64,000 nucleotides of DNA from IMG/VR virus record IMGVR_UViG_3300025430_000015, positions 24,644 through 88,643 of that record. One strand, 5' to 3'. The translations under genes were made by a program, and so were the position numbers. This stretch comes from a virus. The notes below the pieces were generated by a model. That model was given only the letters and a program-made list of their open reading frames with translations. It was not told where the DNA came from and made no database searches. This document shows, one piece after another, positions 53,625 to 61,095 of the stretch; the first letter of the stretch is position 1; each line of letters begins with the position of its first letter.

Positions 53625-54008
53625 TTACCACCAACTATCGTAATATATTTCCATATCTTGTCCAATAGCTTTCATAGCATCATCAATAAACTTAAGGTCA
53701 ATTTCTCTATCTTCTGGTAAACTTTCACCAAAGAAAAAACCTTGAGTTACTGGGAGTTTTTCATGTATTACAGCATGTCTTAAATTAACAAGGTCTTGAA
53801 ATGTTACTCGAACTGGTTGACAGTTAAAAACACCTTCTCCACCTTTACTTTCATATAACTTTTCCATCCAACCTTGAATGTTAGGATGTTTACGCCATTG
53901 AGCAATTAAAAAGACTTTATCTTCAGATTGTTCATGAGTCCAAACATAACTTAAATCTGTATTGTTTGGATGAGGCATAACAGCATATGCATATTGGTCT
54001 AATCCCAT
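53625..54008 (-). CDS. Conserved phage protein of MGLDQYAY type
   Basis: 127 aa. MGLDQYAYAVMPHP, then AQWRKHPNIQGWMEKLYESK, VFNCQPVRVTFQDLVNLRHA, PVTQGFFFGESLPEDREIDL and IYYDSWW match a widespread phage protein, often mislabelled phosphoglycerate kinase, of unknown function. AAAGGAAAC before the ATG, behind tRNA-like element B. Confidence 0.75.
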   Translation of the reverse strand: MGLDQYAYAVMPHPNNTDLSYVWTHEQSEDKVFLIAQWRKHPNIQGWMEKLYESKGGEGVFNCQPVRVTFQDLVNLRHAVIHEKLPVTQGFFFGESLPEDREIDLKFIDDAMKAIGQDMEIYYDSWW

Positions 54009-54044
54009 TATGTTTCCTTTCTTACTTATTTATTTACTTGTTTG

Positions 54045-54099
54045 TGTCTCCCGACAGCACCCCAAGATAGAATCGAACTATCTTACAACCATTTGGGGT
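54045..54099 (-). ncRNA. tRNA-like minihelix B plus GNRA hairpin
   Basis: Minus strand: acceptor ACCCCAA (54099-54093) with TTGGGGT (54065-54059), seven pairs, discriminator G54058. T-arm GATAG-TTCGATT-CTATC. The linker ATGGTTGTAA (10 bases) shares TGGTYGTA with elements A and C. Behind it TGTC-GGGA-GACA (54056-54045), then an A-rich leader ending in AAGAAAGGAAAC. Acceptor and T-stem sequences differ from element A while pairing is kept. Confidence 0.85.
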
Positions 54100-54107
54100 T
54101 ACCTTAG

Positions 54108-54764
54108 TTAGCTAGGCCAACTAATAGGAATTTCTTTACCATTAATAACAATGATTTTAGGTGTTTCCATTGCTTTATCAACAGCTTCAGATACTTCTTT
54201 AATTGTTTCCATCATAATAGATGGCATTGCTGCTAAACGTTGTTTCACCTCAGCTTCAACTGCTTGTTGCATTTCTGCATCAGACATAGTTGGAGCTAAA
54301 AACTCTTCCATAATTGGATCTTCTTCAATAGCATCTTCTGTTGTTACTGCTGCAGAAGTTGTTGCAGAAGGAACAGAAGTTTTATTTATATAACTTCCGT
54401 TAATAATATAATATGGATAAAGTAAGGATTTCTTACCAGGAGCACCTTCATTTAACGATATAGACAACATCTTAGTAAGGAATTCTTCACGACCAGCTTC
54501 TTTGCTTGTGTGTTTAGAATTCACATCTTTGATGTAATCTTCAATTACAGCTTTAGCTGCTTTGTGATCAGTAAAGTAGAATCTACCAATTACACGACGA
54601 GCACGAGCATCTTCTGAATTGTACCACGTACAACGTACAAATACTTCAGAATAATAATCTCCGTGTTCTTTGTGTACAGTAAATGCTAGGTCTACAACAT
54701 CACGAGTACGGTTGGAAGTCCAACCAGCACCATTAGCTTTAGCTACCCAAGTCATTTCTGACAT
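54108..54764 (-). CDS. Hypothetical protein
   Basis: 218 aa. N-terminal domain with WVAKANGAGWTSNRTRDVVD and VFVRCTWYNSEDARARRVIG, then a flexible Ser/Thr/Ala/Glu stretch and a coiled-coil end (EIPI after METIKEVSEAVDKAMETPK). Unknown. Behind hammerhead 3, with GTGAGATAAT leader. Confidence 0.6.
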   Translation of the reverse strand: MSEMTWVAKANGAGWTSNRTRDVVDLAFTVHKEHGDYYSEVFVRCTWYNSEDARARRVIGRFYFTDHKAAKAVIEDYIKDVNSKHTSKEAGREEFLTKMLSISLNEGAPGKKSLLYPYYIINGSYINKTSVPSATTSAAVTTEDAIEEDPIMEEFLAPTMSDAEMQQAVEAEVKQRLAAMPSIMMETIKEVSEAVDKAMETPKIIVINGKEIPISWPS

Positions 54765-54790
54765 ATTATCTCACTTTCTTTTTCTTACTA

Positions 54791-54854
54791 TTGACCTATC
54801 TCATCAGTGCATGGAGGTCATCCCATACATACCCCTCCCGGGGTTATCGACTAA
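54791..54854 (-). ncRNA. Hammerhead ribozyme 3 (type II), GAUAA variant
   Basis: Minus strand: stem II GTC (54851-54849) with GAT (54800-54798); core half GATAA at 54848-54844, one U more than GAAA; stem III ACCCC-GGGA-GGGGT; triplet GTA, predicted cut between 54830 and 54829; stem I TGTATGG/CCATGCA; core CTGATGA at 54807-54801 intact. Loop I TGACCT (54820-54815) pairs perfectly with AGGTCA (54797-54792). Lies between the genes at 54855 and 54108. Confidence 0.75.
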
Positions 54855-55013
54855 TTAATCGATTGACTGCAATGGTACACCAAAATAGTCATTAAGACCT
54901 TCTTGTACACCACAAGGTGAACAAATATCAGTCTTGTTATCAACCCTAGACAAAGCAGGATATCCTGTCCAAGATTCTTTACAAAGTGGACATATAAATG
55001 TTTTTACTGTCAT
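54855..55013 (-). CDS. Small zinc-ribbon protein
   Basis: 52 aa, ATGA overlap with the upstream stop. FICPLCKESWTGYPAL and DICSPCGVQEGLND give two CxxC knuckles, a full four-Cys zinc ribbon. Hammerhead 3 starts right after its stop. Confidence 0.6.
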   Translation of the reverse strand: MTVKTFICPLCKESWTGYPALSRVDNKTDICSPCGVQEGLNDYFGVPLQSID

Positions 55014-55210
55014 GATTTTTCTATCATCCCTTCAGGCATTTTACAATAGCCATTTTCTATTAAATCCATAGCCATACGACCATAGTGTCCTTGTAGTTTC
55101 CAAGCCATACCATTGTCAATTAACTCTTGAAAAAGTTGGATAATTTCATTACCATCAAGTTCATCTTGTTCATAACTTATTATTTTATTTGTTAAATCAT
55201 TAATAATCAT
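55010..55210 (-). CDS. Hypothetical small helical protein
   Basis: 66 aa. IINDLTNKIISYEQDELDGN then QELIDNGMAWKLQGHYGRMA with EIIQLFQELIDNG. This matches a short phage protein of unknown function with the W-LQGHYGR-A motif. One-base overlap with the previous gene. Confidence 0.6.
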   Translation of the reverse strand: MIINDLTNKIISYEQDELDGNEIIQLFQELIDNGMAWKLQGHYGRMAMDLIENGYCKMPEGMIEKS

Positions 55211-55599
55211 TATTTATCTTCTTCAAGTTGCCAATTAAATTTATCATCTTGTACTTGATTTAATTCATCATACAATGATTGAGCCATTTTTGCATGTTCT
55301 TCAGGCGTAGAAGGTACTTGTGACCTAAAATCAACACCAAATACAACGCCTACGTTACTAGCAAATGTAATAAGGTTTTGTAAAACCTCAGTACCTGCTT
55401 TAACAGCTTGGTCAAATGTATGTTTGAAGTCATCTGACTCTACATAACTATTAAACTCTGAAGGAAGTTCACCAGTTACATATTGACGATAAGCTTCAAT
55501 GGTTGTCTGAATTGTGATTTGCATTTTAATACACATCATCAAATTATCAACTTCATTTTTAATGAGTTGTAATTTTAATTCATCTGACATGTTGTCCAT
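55210..55599 (-). CDS. Hypothetical helical protein
   Basis: 129 aa, helical (DELKLQLIKNEVDNLMMCIK, TFDQAVKAGTEVLQNLITFA). Leader behind hammerhead 4 has AAGAAAGAGAG. Unknown. Confidence 0.55.
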   Translation of the reverse strand: MDNMSDELKLQLIKNEVDNLMMCIKMQITIQTTIEAYRQYVTGELPSEFNSYVESDDFKHTFDQAVKAGTEVLQNLITFASNVGVVFGVDFRSQVPSTPEEHAKMAQSLYDELNQVQDDKFNWQLEEDK

Positions 55600-55627
55600 C
55601 TTACTCTCTTTCTTGTTTAACTATTAT

Positions 55628-55691
55628 CTGACTTGTCTCATCAGTACCCAAGTTGTCATCTTAGGTATACCCCTCACGGGGTTATCGACTA
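55628..55691 (-). ncRNA. Hammerhead ribozyme 4 (type II), overlapping a stop codon
   Basis: Minus strand: stem II GTC (55689-55687) with GAC (55637-55635); GATAA at 55686-55682 as in hammerhead 3; stem III ACCCC-GTGA-GGGGT; triplet GTA, predicted cut between 55668 and 55667; stem I TACCTAAG/CTTGGGTA (8 bp, one G-T); core CTGATGA at 55644-55638 intact. Loop I TGAC (55658-55655) pairs with GTCA (55632-55629). The G of stem II is the last base of the TAG stop of the upstream gene. Confidence 0.8.
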
Positions 55692-56087
55692 ACGATAATG
55701 TCTATATATTTTTGTATCATAAGATTCATCAAAATCTGGTTGTTCAGGAGATGGTGCTCCTTGCCATTCAGATAAAGTCTTAAGAAACCATGTTTCTGCT
55801 GCTGCATCATCTTTACCATAAAAAACATAGCATAATGTTAACACAGCATCAACTGCTTCTTTAGCTATCCAACTACTTGTAAACTCCCTGGTCAAAAGTA
55901 TTTCTTTCTTTTTTGTACCAGGAATAGGACGCATTACTTGTAATATAGCATTATGATTCATAAGATTACTTTGTACGCCTGCTTTTAATGATAAATATAA
56001 ATTAACATTAGTTCTATAATAAACAGTAGTCTTACAATTCCATGATACTTCATCACGAGAACGACGCCAATTAACTTGTCTTGACAT
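55689..56087 (-). CDS. Hypothetical protein
   Basis: 132 aa. RQVNWRRSRDEVSWNCKTTV, then beta-rich VYYRTNVNLYLSLKAGVQSN and a helical DAVLTLCYVFYGKDDAAAET. AAGGAAGAAC before the ATG. Its stop codon is part of hammerhead 4. Unknown. Confidence 0.55.
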   Translation of the reverse strand: MSRQVNWRRSRDEVSWNCKTTVYYRTNVNLYLSLKAGVQSNLMNHNAILQVMRPIPGTKKKEILLTREFTSSWIAKEAVDAVLTLCYVFYGKDDAAAETWFLKTLSEWQGAPSPEQPDFDESYDTKIYRHYR

Positions 56088-56105
56088 GTTCTTCCTTTAT
56101 TTTAA

Positions 56106-56339
56106 TTATAACCAATTGCTAAAATCTTTTAATAATTGATGTATTTCTCCAGTTGTATAACCATCTTCAATGTTATTAACTTCTTCACCGTTAACGTTAT
56201 ATATACCTGAATCTAAATTCCCTGCTAGTTTCTTTAATAAATCAAGAAACAATTCTTGAAATTTAGGAAGTTGGTCTGGAGTATCGAATGATATTTCGAT
56301 CTTCATCTTGTTTCCTTGTTGCTCACCGCTTACTCTCAT
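56106..56339 (-). CDS. Hypothetical small protein
   Basis: 77 aa from the ATG at 56339, which overlaps the upstream stop and has GAGGAGG four bases before. An inner ATG at 56306 with AAGGAAAC is an alternative. Core MKIEISFDTPDQLPKFQELF, then LDLLKKLAGN. Unknown. Confidence 0.55.
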   Translation of the reverse strand: MRVSGEQQGNKMKIEISFDTPDQLPKFQELFLDLLKKLAGNLDSGIYNVNGEEVNNIEDGYTTGEIHQLLKDFSNWL

Positions 56340-56677
56340 AATTCCTCCTCATGGTTATTACTGCATTCACAATCTGATGCGTGAAAAGATTTATCACTAA
56401 ATTCTTCTCCAAATAAATACTTAGCATGCTTTTGAATAATCTTAAGAAGAGTTGCCATGTTAATGTTTACAATCTCTGATATGCTTTTGATTGATTCACC
56501 AACAATTGGTATTTTATCTTCATCAACTTCATGCCAATGCTCAACCGCACCATGTAACCACATAGTAGGTTCACCCATATCCATGAATAGTGTCTTAATT
56601 TCACCTATCATATTACCATAGTTGATTCTGTCACTAGTTTCATGGTCTAAGGCAGCAGTGAATTGCTGTTCATCCAT
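56336..56677 (-). CDS. Hypothetical protein
   Basis: 113 aa with AAGGAG seven bases before the ATG. Contains DRINYGNMIGEIKTLFMDMG, MWLHGAVEHWHEVDEDKIPI and a Cys/His-containing end (HASDCECSNNHEEEL). Unknown. First gene behind the 570-base non-coding segment. Confidence 0.55.
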   Translation of the reverse strand: MDEQQFTAALDHETSDRINYGNMIGEIKTLFMDMGEPTMWLHGAVEHWHEVDEDKIPIVGESIKSISEIVNINMATLLKIIQKHAKYLFGEEFSDKSFHASDCECSNNHEEEL

Positions 56678-56699
56678 AATTACTCCTTACTTGTTTTGT

Positions 56700-57240
56700 T
56701 TGTTTAAGTGGGCATTTTAACGTCATACCCAGGACGGAGAGTTACAAAAGCTCACTCACAAGGCTAGTGGTTACCTTCACACCACTCAGGTCGTTGGCTC
56801 ACCTATACCACCAACAGGTCGCTAATTAAGGTTTAGACTGACCTCCATGAGCTTCCCCTCATGATGAGTATGTAGTACGATACAAGCGTGTGGGTGCGTT
56901 TGAGTCTGCACCACAATTAGACTCGGTCCCATATAACCGATAAAAGTTATATGGGATTGCCACGTTTTTTGGGTCAGTGACCTAGACCTCATAGTGTGTT
57001 GTTAAGGATGTTACTTCCTACCTAAGCTTCCCCTTTAGGCTGGGTTTGTGAATACAAGACTTGCAACTAGGCACTCTGGATTAATACAACATCCAATCTG
57101 GCGGGTTGACATAGCTGGCATCACAGATCAATAAAGCCCCCTGGCCTATCCAGAAGGGCTATGGAGATGCAACAACAAGAAGGAAAAGCACTCTCCATAA
57201 CCCATCTCAATAGGCTATGTAGAGACTTCATTCTTGTTAA
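56700..57240 (-). ncRNA. Large structured non-coding segment, ncRNA candidate
   Basis: The 56678-57249 gap has no supportable gene but many helices on the operon strand: a 12-bp stem (57156-57167 with 57192-57203, one G-T), a GC hairpin followed by TTTATT (57135-57160, terminator-like), an 11-bp perfect stem (56927-56937 with 56946-56956), and GAGTCT/AGACTC beside it. Two hairpins, at 57021-57039 and 56846-56863, have different 5-bp stems but the same loop GGGGAAGC. It ends in a normal AAGGAG leader. It may be a large phage ncRNA of the ornate type (GOLLD/ROOL-like in size), which I cannot confirm. Confidence 0.6.
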
Positions 57241-57249
57241 TAATTGATA

Positions 57250-57549
57250 TTAAAGAATCTCTTCTGCCGAGGCAATAATCTTCTTTAATTCACTTGGAAA
57301 ATATACTCCGTTATTCTCAAGAGATATTTGAAGCTCTTTAAGAATATCAACAAAATTACGAATCATCTCAATTAAGAGATTACGTTGCATTTCCAGTGAT
57401 TCAGCCTTTTCATTGTAAAGGCCAACCAATTTATTAACCTTACCAAAAGTCTCAACTAGTTTCAATGCACGATTGCGCATTGCTTCAAGGTCTTCACTTT
57501 CAGTAAACTTGTCACGAATATTCTGCAACTGTTCTTCTGTTACTATCAT
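57250..57549 (-). CDS. Hypothetical coiled-coil protein
   Basis: 99 aa from the ATG at 57549; the frame is open to a GTG at 57576, but the ATG has the standard ACAAGTAAGAAAG leader. Helical: EEQLQNIRDKFTESEDLEAM, RALKLVETFGKVNKLVGLYN, EMIRNFVDILKELQISLENN. Unknown. Confidence 0.6.
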   Translation of the reverse strand: MIVTEEQLQNIRDKFTESEDLEAMRNRALKLVETFGKVNKLVGLYNEKAESLEMQRNLLIEMIRNFVDILKELQISLENNGVYFPSELKKIIASAEEIL

Positions 57550-57616
57550 TTTATTTACTTTCTTACTTGTAGCCACACTTAATGGTAGTGACCTTCACCA
57601 TGGGTAAAACAATTTA

Positions 57617-57991
57617 CTATTCACTATCTTTTGGCATGTAATGATCTTGATGGCCACAACGACCTTCGTTTTCATCACATAAAGGGTGGTGTTGATCATG
57701 AAGCATGAATGGTGCACCAAGAACTTTAACAGCTTCTTTTTGCATTTCTTCATAAAACTCATTTAACTGATTAATTGCAAGCCCAAGCCCAAGTGGGAAT
57801 ACTTTTGTAATAAGATTTAAGTCATCTTCTGACCTATCCTCATCTAATAGCATTGCTGCAATTTTAGTAAATGGTTCCATGATTGTACCCATCTCAACGC
57901 CCCAATCTTTAATACGATTGAGGTAATCAGCATGAGCAATACGTGCCTCTGCTGCTTCGTCAAGTGTTAGGTCGAGATCAAACTCTTCCAT
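57617..57991 (-). CDS. Hypothetical protein
   Basis: 124 aa with AAAGGAG. Helical (DLDLTLDEAAEARIAHADYL, MEPFTKIAAMLLDEDRSEDD), with a Cys/His-rich end HDQHHPLCDENEGRCGHQDH that may bind metal. Unknown. Confidence 0.6.
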   Translation of the reverse strand: MEEFDLDLTLDEAAEARIAHADYLNRIKDWGVEMGTIMEPFTKIAAMLLDEDRSEDDLNLITKVFPLGLGLAINQLNEFYEEMQKEAVKVLGAPFMLHDQHHPLCDENEGRCGHQDHYMPKDSE

Positions 57992-58126
57992 ATTACTCCT
58001 TTTATTGCTTACTTACAGGACCAATTACGGCCCACTGCATACCAAATAGTATGCATGGCACCTGAGGGTCGCTTGATAGACCCCCAGGTCTCTGAGTTTA
58101 TATAACGTTACTCAGGGAACGCGTGA
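57992..58126 (-). other. Gap with four successive hairpins
   Basis: On the minus strand: CTGAGT/ACTCAG; ACCTGGGGGTC/GACCCTCAGGT (11 bp, one G-T) with loop TATCAAGC; TGCATAC/GTATGCA; and GGGCC/GGTCC, then the AAAGGAG leader. No hammerhead core or T-loop seen. Same place in the operon logic as the ribozyme and minihelix gaps. Confidence 0.6.
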
Positions 58127-59623
58127 TTAAGACTTGCCAAGCAAAGCAGAACGAATAGGACCGGCAGGCTTATTAATAAGCTTACCTTTCTTAAACATTG
58201 ATACTGCTTCTTCAACACTAGGAATCATAATGATCTTGTGTTTCTTGACGAGTTTAGCACACTGAATGATTATTTGATCATTCTGTCCACTACCCATAGA
58301 TGTAACTTGGCCGTCACTGACCCAGACAATGTCTTCGCCATGCTTACGACGACGAATTGCCCACGTCAATGCAGTACCGTCAACACCATTGTTCATACCA
58401 CCGATGTCACCGGTGTCTCGAACACGCCAACCACGATCAGCGAGTAGCCAAGCGTTGGGGCTGTCGCCACCACAATCACTATATGCCATAATGACTGCGG
58501 CAGGAGCTGCCTCAACAATCTCTTCGATGTCTGACTGTTTCAAATTCATAGAACCTGATATGTCAATAACAACGATGCCACCCTTAACTTTGATTTTCTG
58601 TCCAAAGATCCTACGTTCTGGATCTGTAAGCAGACGTGATGGGTAAGAGACACGACGACCTGATTGCATACCACGCTTTTTACGGCGCATATAACCTTTA
58701 ACCTCAACGGTTAGTGGCTTGTCATCAGCCCAGACTAACTTACCAAATTCGCCATTGTCATAGTCAAATTCGAAATCATCTGGCATATCATCAGTGTTGA
58801 GTGTAACAGGTTGATCACCAAGTGTATTCTTGTCAGGATCAAACTTATCAGGATCACCATAGTTAGCTGCACGCTGCTCTTCTTTCTTGCTGTGTATATC
58901 CTTAATGTCTTTAGGGGCTTTGTACCCAGAAGACACATAGTCAGCAATATCAGAAGCAGCATACAGAGTGTGACGAAAACCAGTTGGGATATTAAAATTA
59001 CTGTTAAACCTTACTGGAATGGTATCACCTAACTCAGATGCTGTGCCATTGAAATTGGTTTTCATTGACTTATTGAGTTGACGCAGTCGTTGACTCCATT
59101 CAGGTCTAACGGAACGAATTCCGCTAGCAAAAGAGTCGAAACTCTTAGTGCTATGATTCTGAACAGTGAATTGAACTGCTGCATCCCAAGATCGCATATC
59201 ACCAGCTGTAGCCAACCGCTTACCAAAAGTCTTTTCAGCTCCGGTAGGCTCGTGATCCAACTGCTTGACTTTAGCAAACTGTTCTGTAATCGCATTGATG
59301 CGAGCTTGCTCAGCAACACGTAATACATCGGCTGTAATACCGTTGTTATTGTATGCTTTAGCAATACCAGAATAGATTGATGAGTCAAGAGGAGTAACAC
59401 GAGCTTCGATAAGCTTCTCAAGCTGTAGACGCTGTGAATGGCTATCCCCCGAAAGAGGAATAGCCATTATACCAGCAATGAAGTCTACTTTAGCTCCGAA
59501 GTCACCGACAGTTGGAACAATTTCCCAATTGATTGGATCCTTAACATCCTCACGGAATGAAGTAATAACGTTTGGTAACGGCATTACTTCATCTTCAAGG
59601 TAGCTTGGAGTCACTTCACTCAT
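58127..59623 (-). CDS. VWA-domain protein, MoxR partner
   Basis: 498 aa. The C-terminal von Willebrand A domain has the metal site GGIVVIDISGSMN (Asp354, Ser, Ser), then GVDGTALTWAIRRR (Thr) and DIVWVSDGQVTSMG (Asp). The N-terminal 300 residues are mostly helical with a charged linker (KKEEQRAANYGDPDKFDPDK). It overlaps the MoxR-like gene by four bases. MoxR-VWA pairs act together as chaperone or metal-insertase systems in bacteria, so this is probably such a pair with a phage-specific client. Confidence 0.85.
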   Translation of the reverse strand: MSEVTPSYLEDEVMPLPNVITSFREDVKDPINWEIVPTVGDFGAKVDFIAGIMAIPLSGDSHSQRLQLEKLIEARVTPLDSSIYSGIAKAYNNNGITADVLRVAEQARINAITEQFAKVKQLDHEPTGAEKTFGKRLATAGDMRSWDAAVQFTVQNHSTKSFDSFASGIRSVRPEWSQRLRQLNKSMKTNFNGTASELGDTIPVRFNSNFNIPTGFRHTLYAASDIADYVSSGYKAPKDIKDIHSKKEEQRAANYGDPDKFDPDKNTLGDQPVTLNTDDMPDDFEFDYDNGEFGKLVWADDKPLTVEVKGYMRRKKRGMQSGRRVSYPSRLLTDPERRIFGQKIKVKGGIVVIDISGSMNLKQSDIEEIVEAAPAAVIMAYSDCGGDSPNAWLLADRGWRVRDTGDIGGMNNGVDGTALTWAIRRRKHGEDIVWVSDGQVTSMGSGQNDQIIIQCAKLVKKHKIIMIPSVEEAVSMFKKGKLINKPAGPIRSALLGKS

Positions 59624-60381
59624 GATAGTGTGAACTCAGGAGTGAGTGTACCAATCTTGAGAGCATCGATGATTGGATCAGCCATTTTGCCGAACACCAT
59701 ACGAGCTGCACGCTCTACGCCAAAGCCAGGAGCAGAACGAAGCTGCTCGAAAGCCTTGAATGAACGTAGAGAAGCACGTTGGCCAGGTCGGCCTGCAACA
59801 ATAACTGCTGCAAGCTGACGCAATTCCACAGGCAATGCTGCGATCAAAGCTGCTGGATGAGCAGCATCAATCTTGATTGCAATTGGGAATCTGTCCTTAA
59901 GTGCAGTTGGCAACTCGTCCATGTCTTCCAAGTTAGTGGTCATCACAGCCGAGAACCCTGGATTTGGAGTAAACAACTCTCCAGTGTAGGGGTGCTTGAA
60001 TGATGATGATTCAACACTGTCTAGGAATGCAAGCAAAGTTGACTGTACGTCACCACCAGCTTTGTCGATCTCGTCAACAACGAGTCGAGCACCAGTAGTA
60101 CCATTGCCGATCCAGGAGCGTAATGCAGCACCTGGGACAAAGGTGAATCCACCAACCTCGTTAGGCATAACTGAACCTGATACGTCAGCATTTGTCATAT
60201 CCTCTGAGCAGATAAGACGCTCGGAGCCAGCTTCATTGATGCCGAAGTTGAGGCCAGAGTATGTCTTACCAGTGCCTGGAGGGCCGTAAAGGATGACACG
60301 GTCTACACCGGCCGCCAGCACGTCCTCCAAGTCCTTGTAGCATTGAGGGACAGGGATGCCTTGGTATGTTGCTTCACTCAT
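59620..60381 (-). CDS. MoxR-like AAA+ ATPase
   Basis: 253 aa. Walker A LYGPPGTGKT with Lys39, Walker B LVVDEIDKAG with Asp103-Glu104, sensor I AVMTTNLEDMDELP, arginine-finger region LKDRFPI, then a lid domain. Small for the MoxR group, but all ATPase residues are present. It forms an operon with the VWA protein. Its leader follows tRNA-like element E. Confidence 0.85.
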   Translation of the reverse strand: MSEATYQGIPVPQCYKDLEDVLAAGVDRVILYGPPGTGKTYSGLNFGINEAGSERLICSEDMTNADVSGSVMPNEVGGFTFVPGAALRSWIGNGTTGARLVVDEIDKAGGDVQSTLLAFLDSVESSSFKHPYTGELFTPNPGFSAVMTTNLEDMDELPTALKDRFPIAIKIDAAHPAALIAALPVELRQLAAVIVAGRPGQRASLRSFKAFEQLRSAPGFGVERAARMVFGKMADPIIDALKIGTLTPEFTLS

Positions 60382-60404
60382 GATTTACTTACTTTCTTCT
60401 TGTT

Positions 60405-60504
60405 TATTTTAGTTTGTAGTGCTTCCTTAGCACCAGGGCAGTCACTTATGTGACTCCGGCACTGCAGGTGGGAATCGAACCCACAACATCCTCCATGCTG
60501 CAGT
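60405..60504 (-). ncRNA. tRNA-like minihelix E plus two hairpins
   Basis: Minus strand: acceptor ACTGCAG (60504-60498) with CTGCAGT (60467-60461), seven pairs, discriminator G60460 followed by CCG. T-arm GTGGG-TTCGATT-CCCAC. The linker CATGGAGGATGTT has 13 bases. Behind it AGTCAC-ATAA-GTGACT and then GTGCT-AAGGA-AGCAC, then an A-rich leader with AAGAAGAAAG. Upstream a CCCT/AGGG hairpin (60505-60526 region) follows the stop of the previous gene. Confidence 0.8.
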
Positions 60505-60526
60505 CCCCCTTATTTAGGGAAATATA

Positions 60527-61000
60527 CTACTTTATTGCATGTACAGTCATTTTGCCATTGTGACGGTCAAAGTTAACTTTAACTTTCTTGTAACCCTTGA
60601 CTCGTGCCTCTTTACGCAATTTAGTTTCAATTGCTTGAGCATTCATCTGATGGATAGGCAAGATAGCAGCTAATTCCTTATAACCAATAACATGACTATT
60701 TCCATCAAGGATTTCGTCAAGCCACCAATTCAATTCAGACCATTTAATTATTACTGATGGTTTTGTATAAGGACGACGCAATGATTTGCTACGTGCATTC
60801 ATTGAATTAACCTTAGTTGGCGGTTTAGCTTTGGTAGCTACGGCTGCTGTTCCCTTACTTGCAGGTTTAACAGAACTATCAAATGATTCAATCAATTCGA
60901 TAACCTGAATAACTTGACTTCGGGTAGCAGGACGCCCAAGAACTGTGTCAGTTAACTCTAACGCAGTCTTGATCACCTGGCTCATCTTACTGTTGGACAT
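60527..61000 (-). CDS. Hypothetical DNA-binding-like protein
   Basis: 157 aa, Ala/Lys-rich middle (KPASKGTAAVATKAKPPTKV) and a C-terminal domain WSELNWWLDEILDGNSHVIG, ELAAILPIHQMNAQAIETKL and KGYKKVKVNFDRHNG. Basic overall. Possibly a nucleoid-like or regulatory protein; no firm family. AAGGAGG before the ATG. Confidence 0.55.
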   Translation of the reverse strand: MSNSKMSQVIKTALELTDTVLGRPATRSQVIQVIELIESFDSSVKPASKGTAAVATKAKPPTKVNSMNARSKSLRRPYTKPSVIIKWSELNWWLDEILDGNSHVIGYKELAAILPIHQMNAQAIETKLRKEARVKGYKKVKVNFDRHNGKMTVHAIK

Positions 61001-61033
61001 TATGTCCTCCTTCTTTGTTTGTTGTTTTTGTTG

Positions 61034-61089
61034 TGCCTCCCGGCAGCACCCCAGGCAAGAGTCGAACTTACCTTACGACCATCGGGGAT
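61034..61089 (-). ncRNA. tRNA-like minihelix C plus GNRA hairpin
   Basis: Minus strand: acceptor part CCCCG (61087-61083) with TGGGG (61053-61049); ends less perfect than A, B and E. T-arm GGTAAG-TTCGACT-CTTGCC (6 bp, one G-T). Linker contains ATGGTCGTAA, as in A and B. Behind it TGCC-GGGA-GGCA (61045-61034), then an A/C-rich leader. Between the genes at 61096 and 60527. Confidence 0.75.
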
Positions 61090-61095
61090 ACCGTA

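Noticed and set aside
53577-54099. Minihelices as ordinary tRNA genes
   Set aside because: Only 10 bases separate acceptor and T-arm, so no D or anticodon arm can form; no intron-like insert is present and CCA is lacking.
57992-58126. Twister-type ribozyme because of CAAGC in a loop
   Set aside because: The other conserved twister segments (GCC and CNCGC pairing partners) are not present in order.
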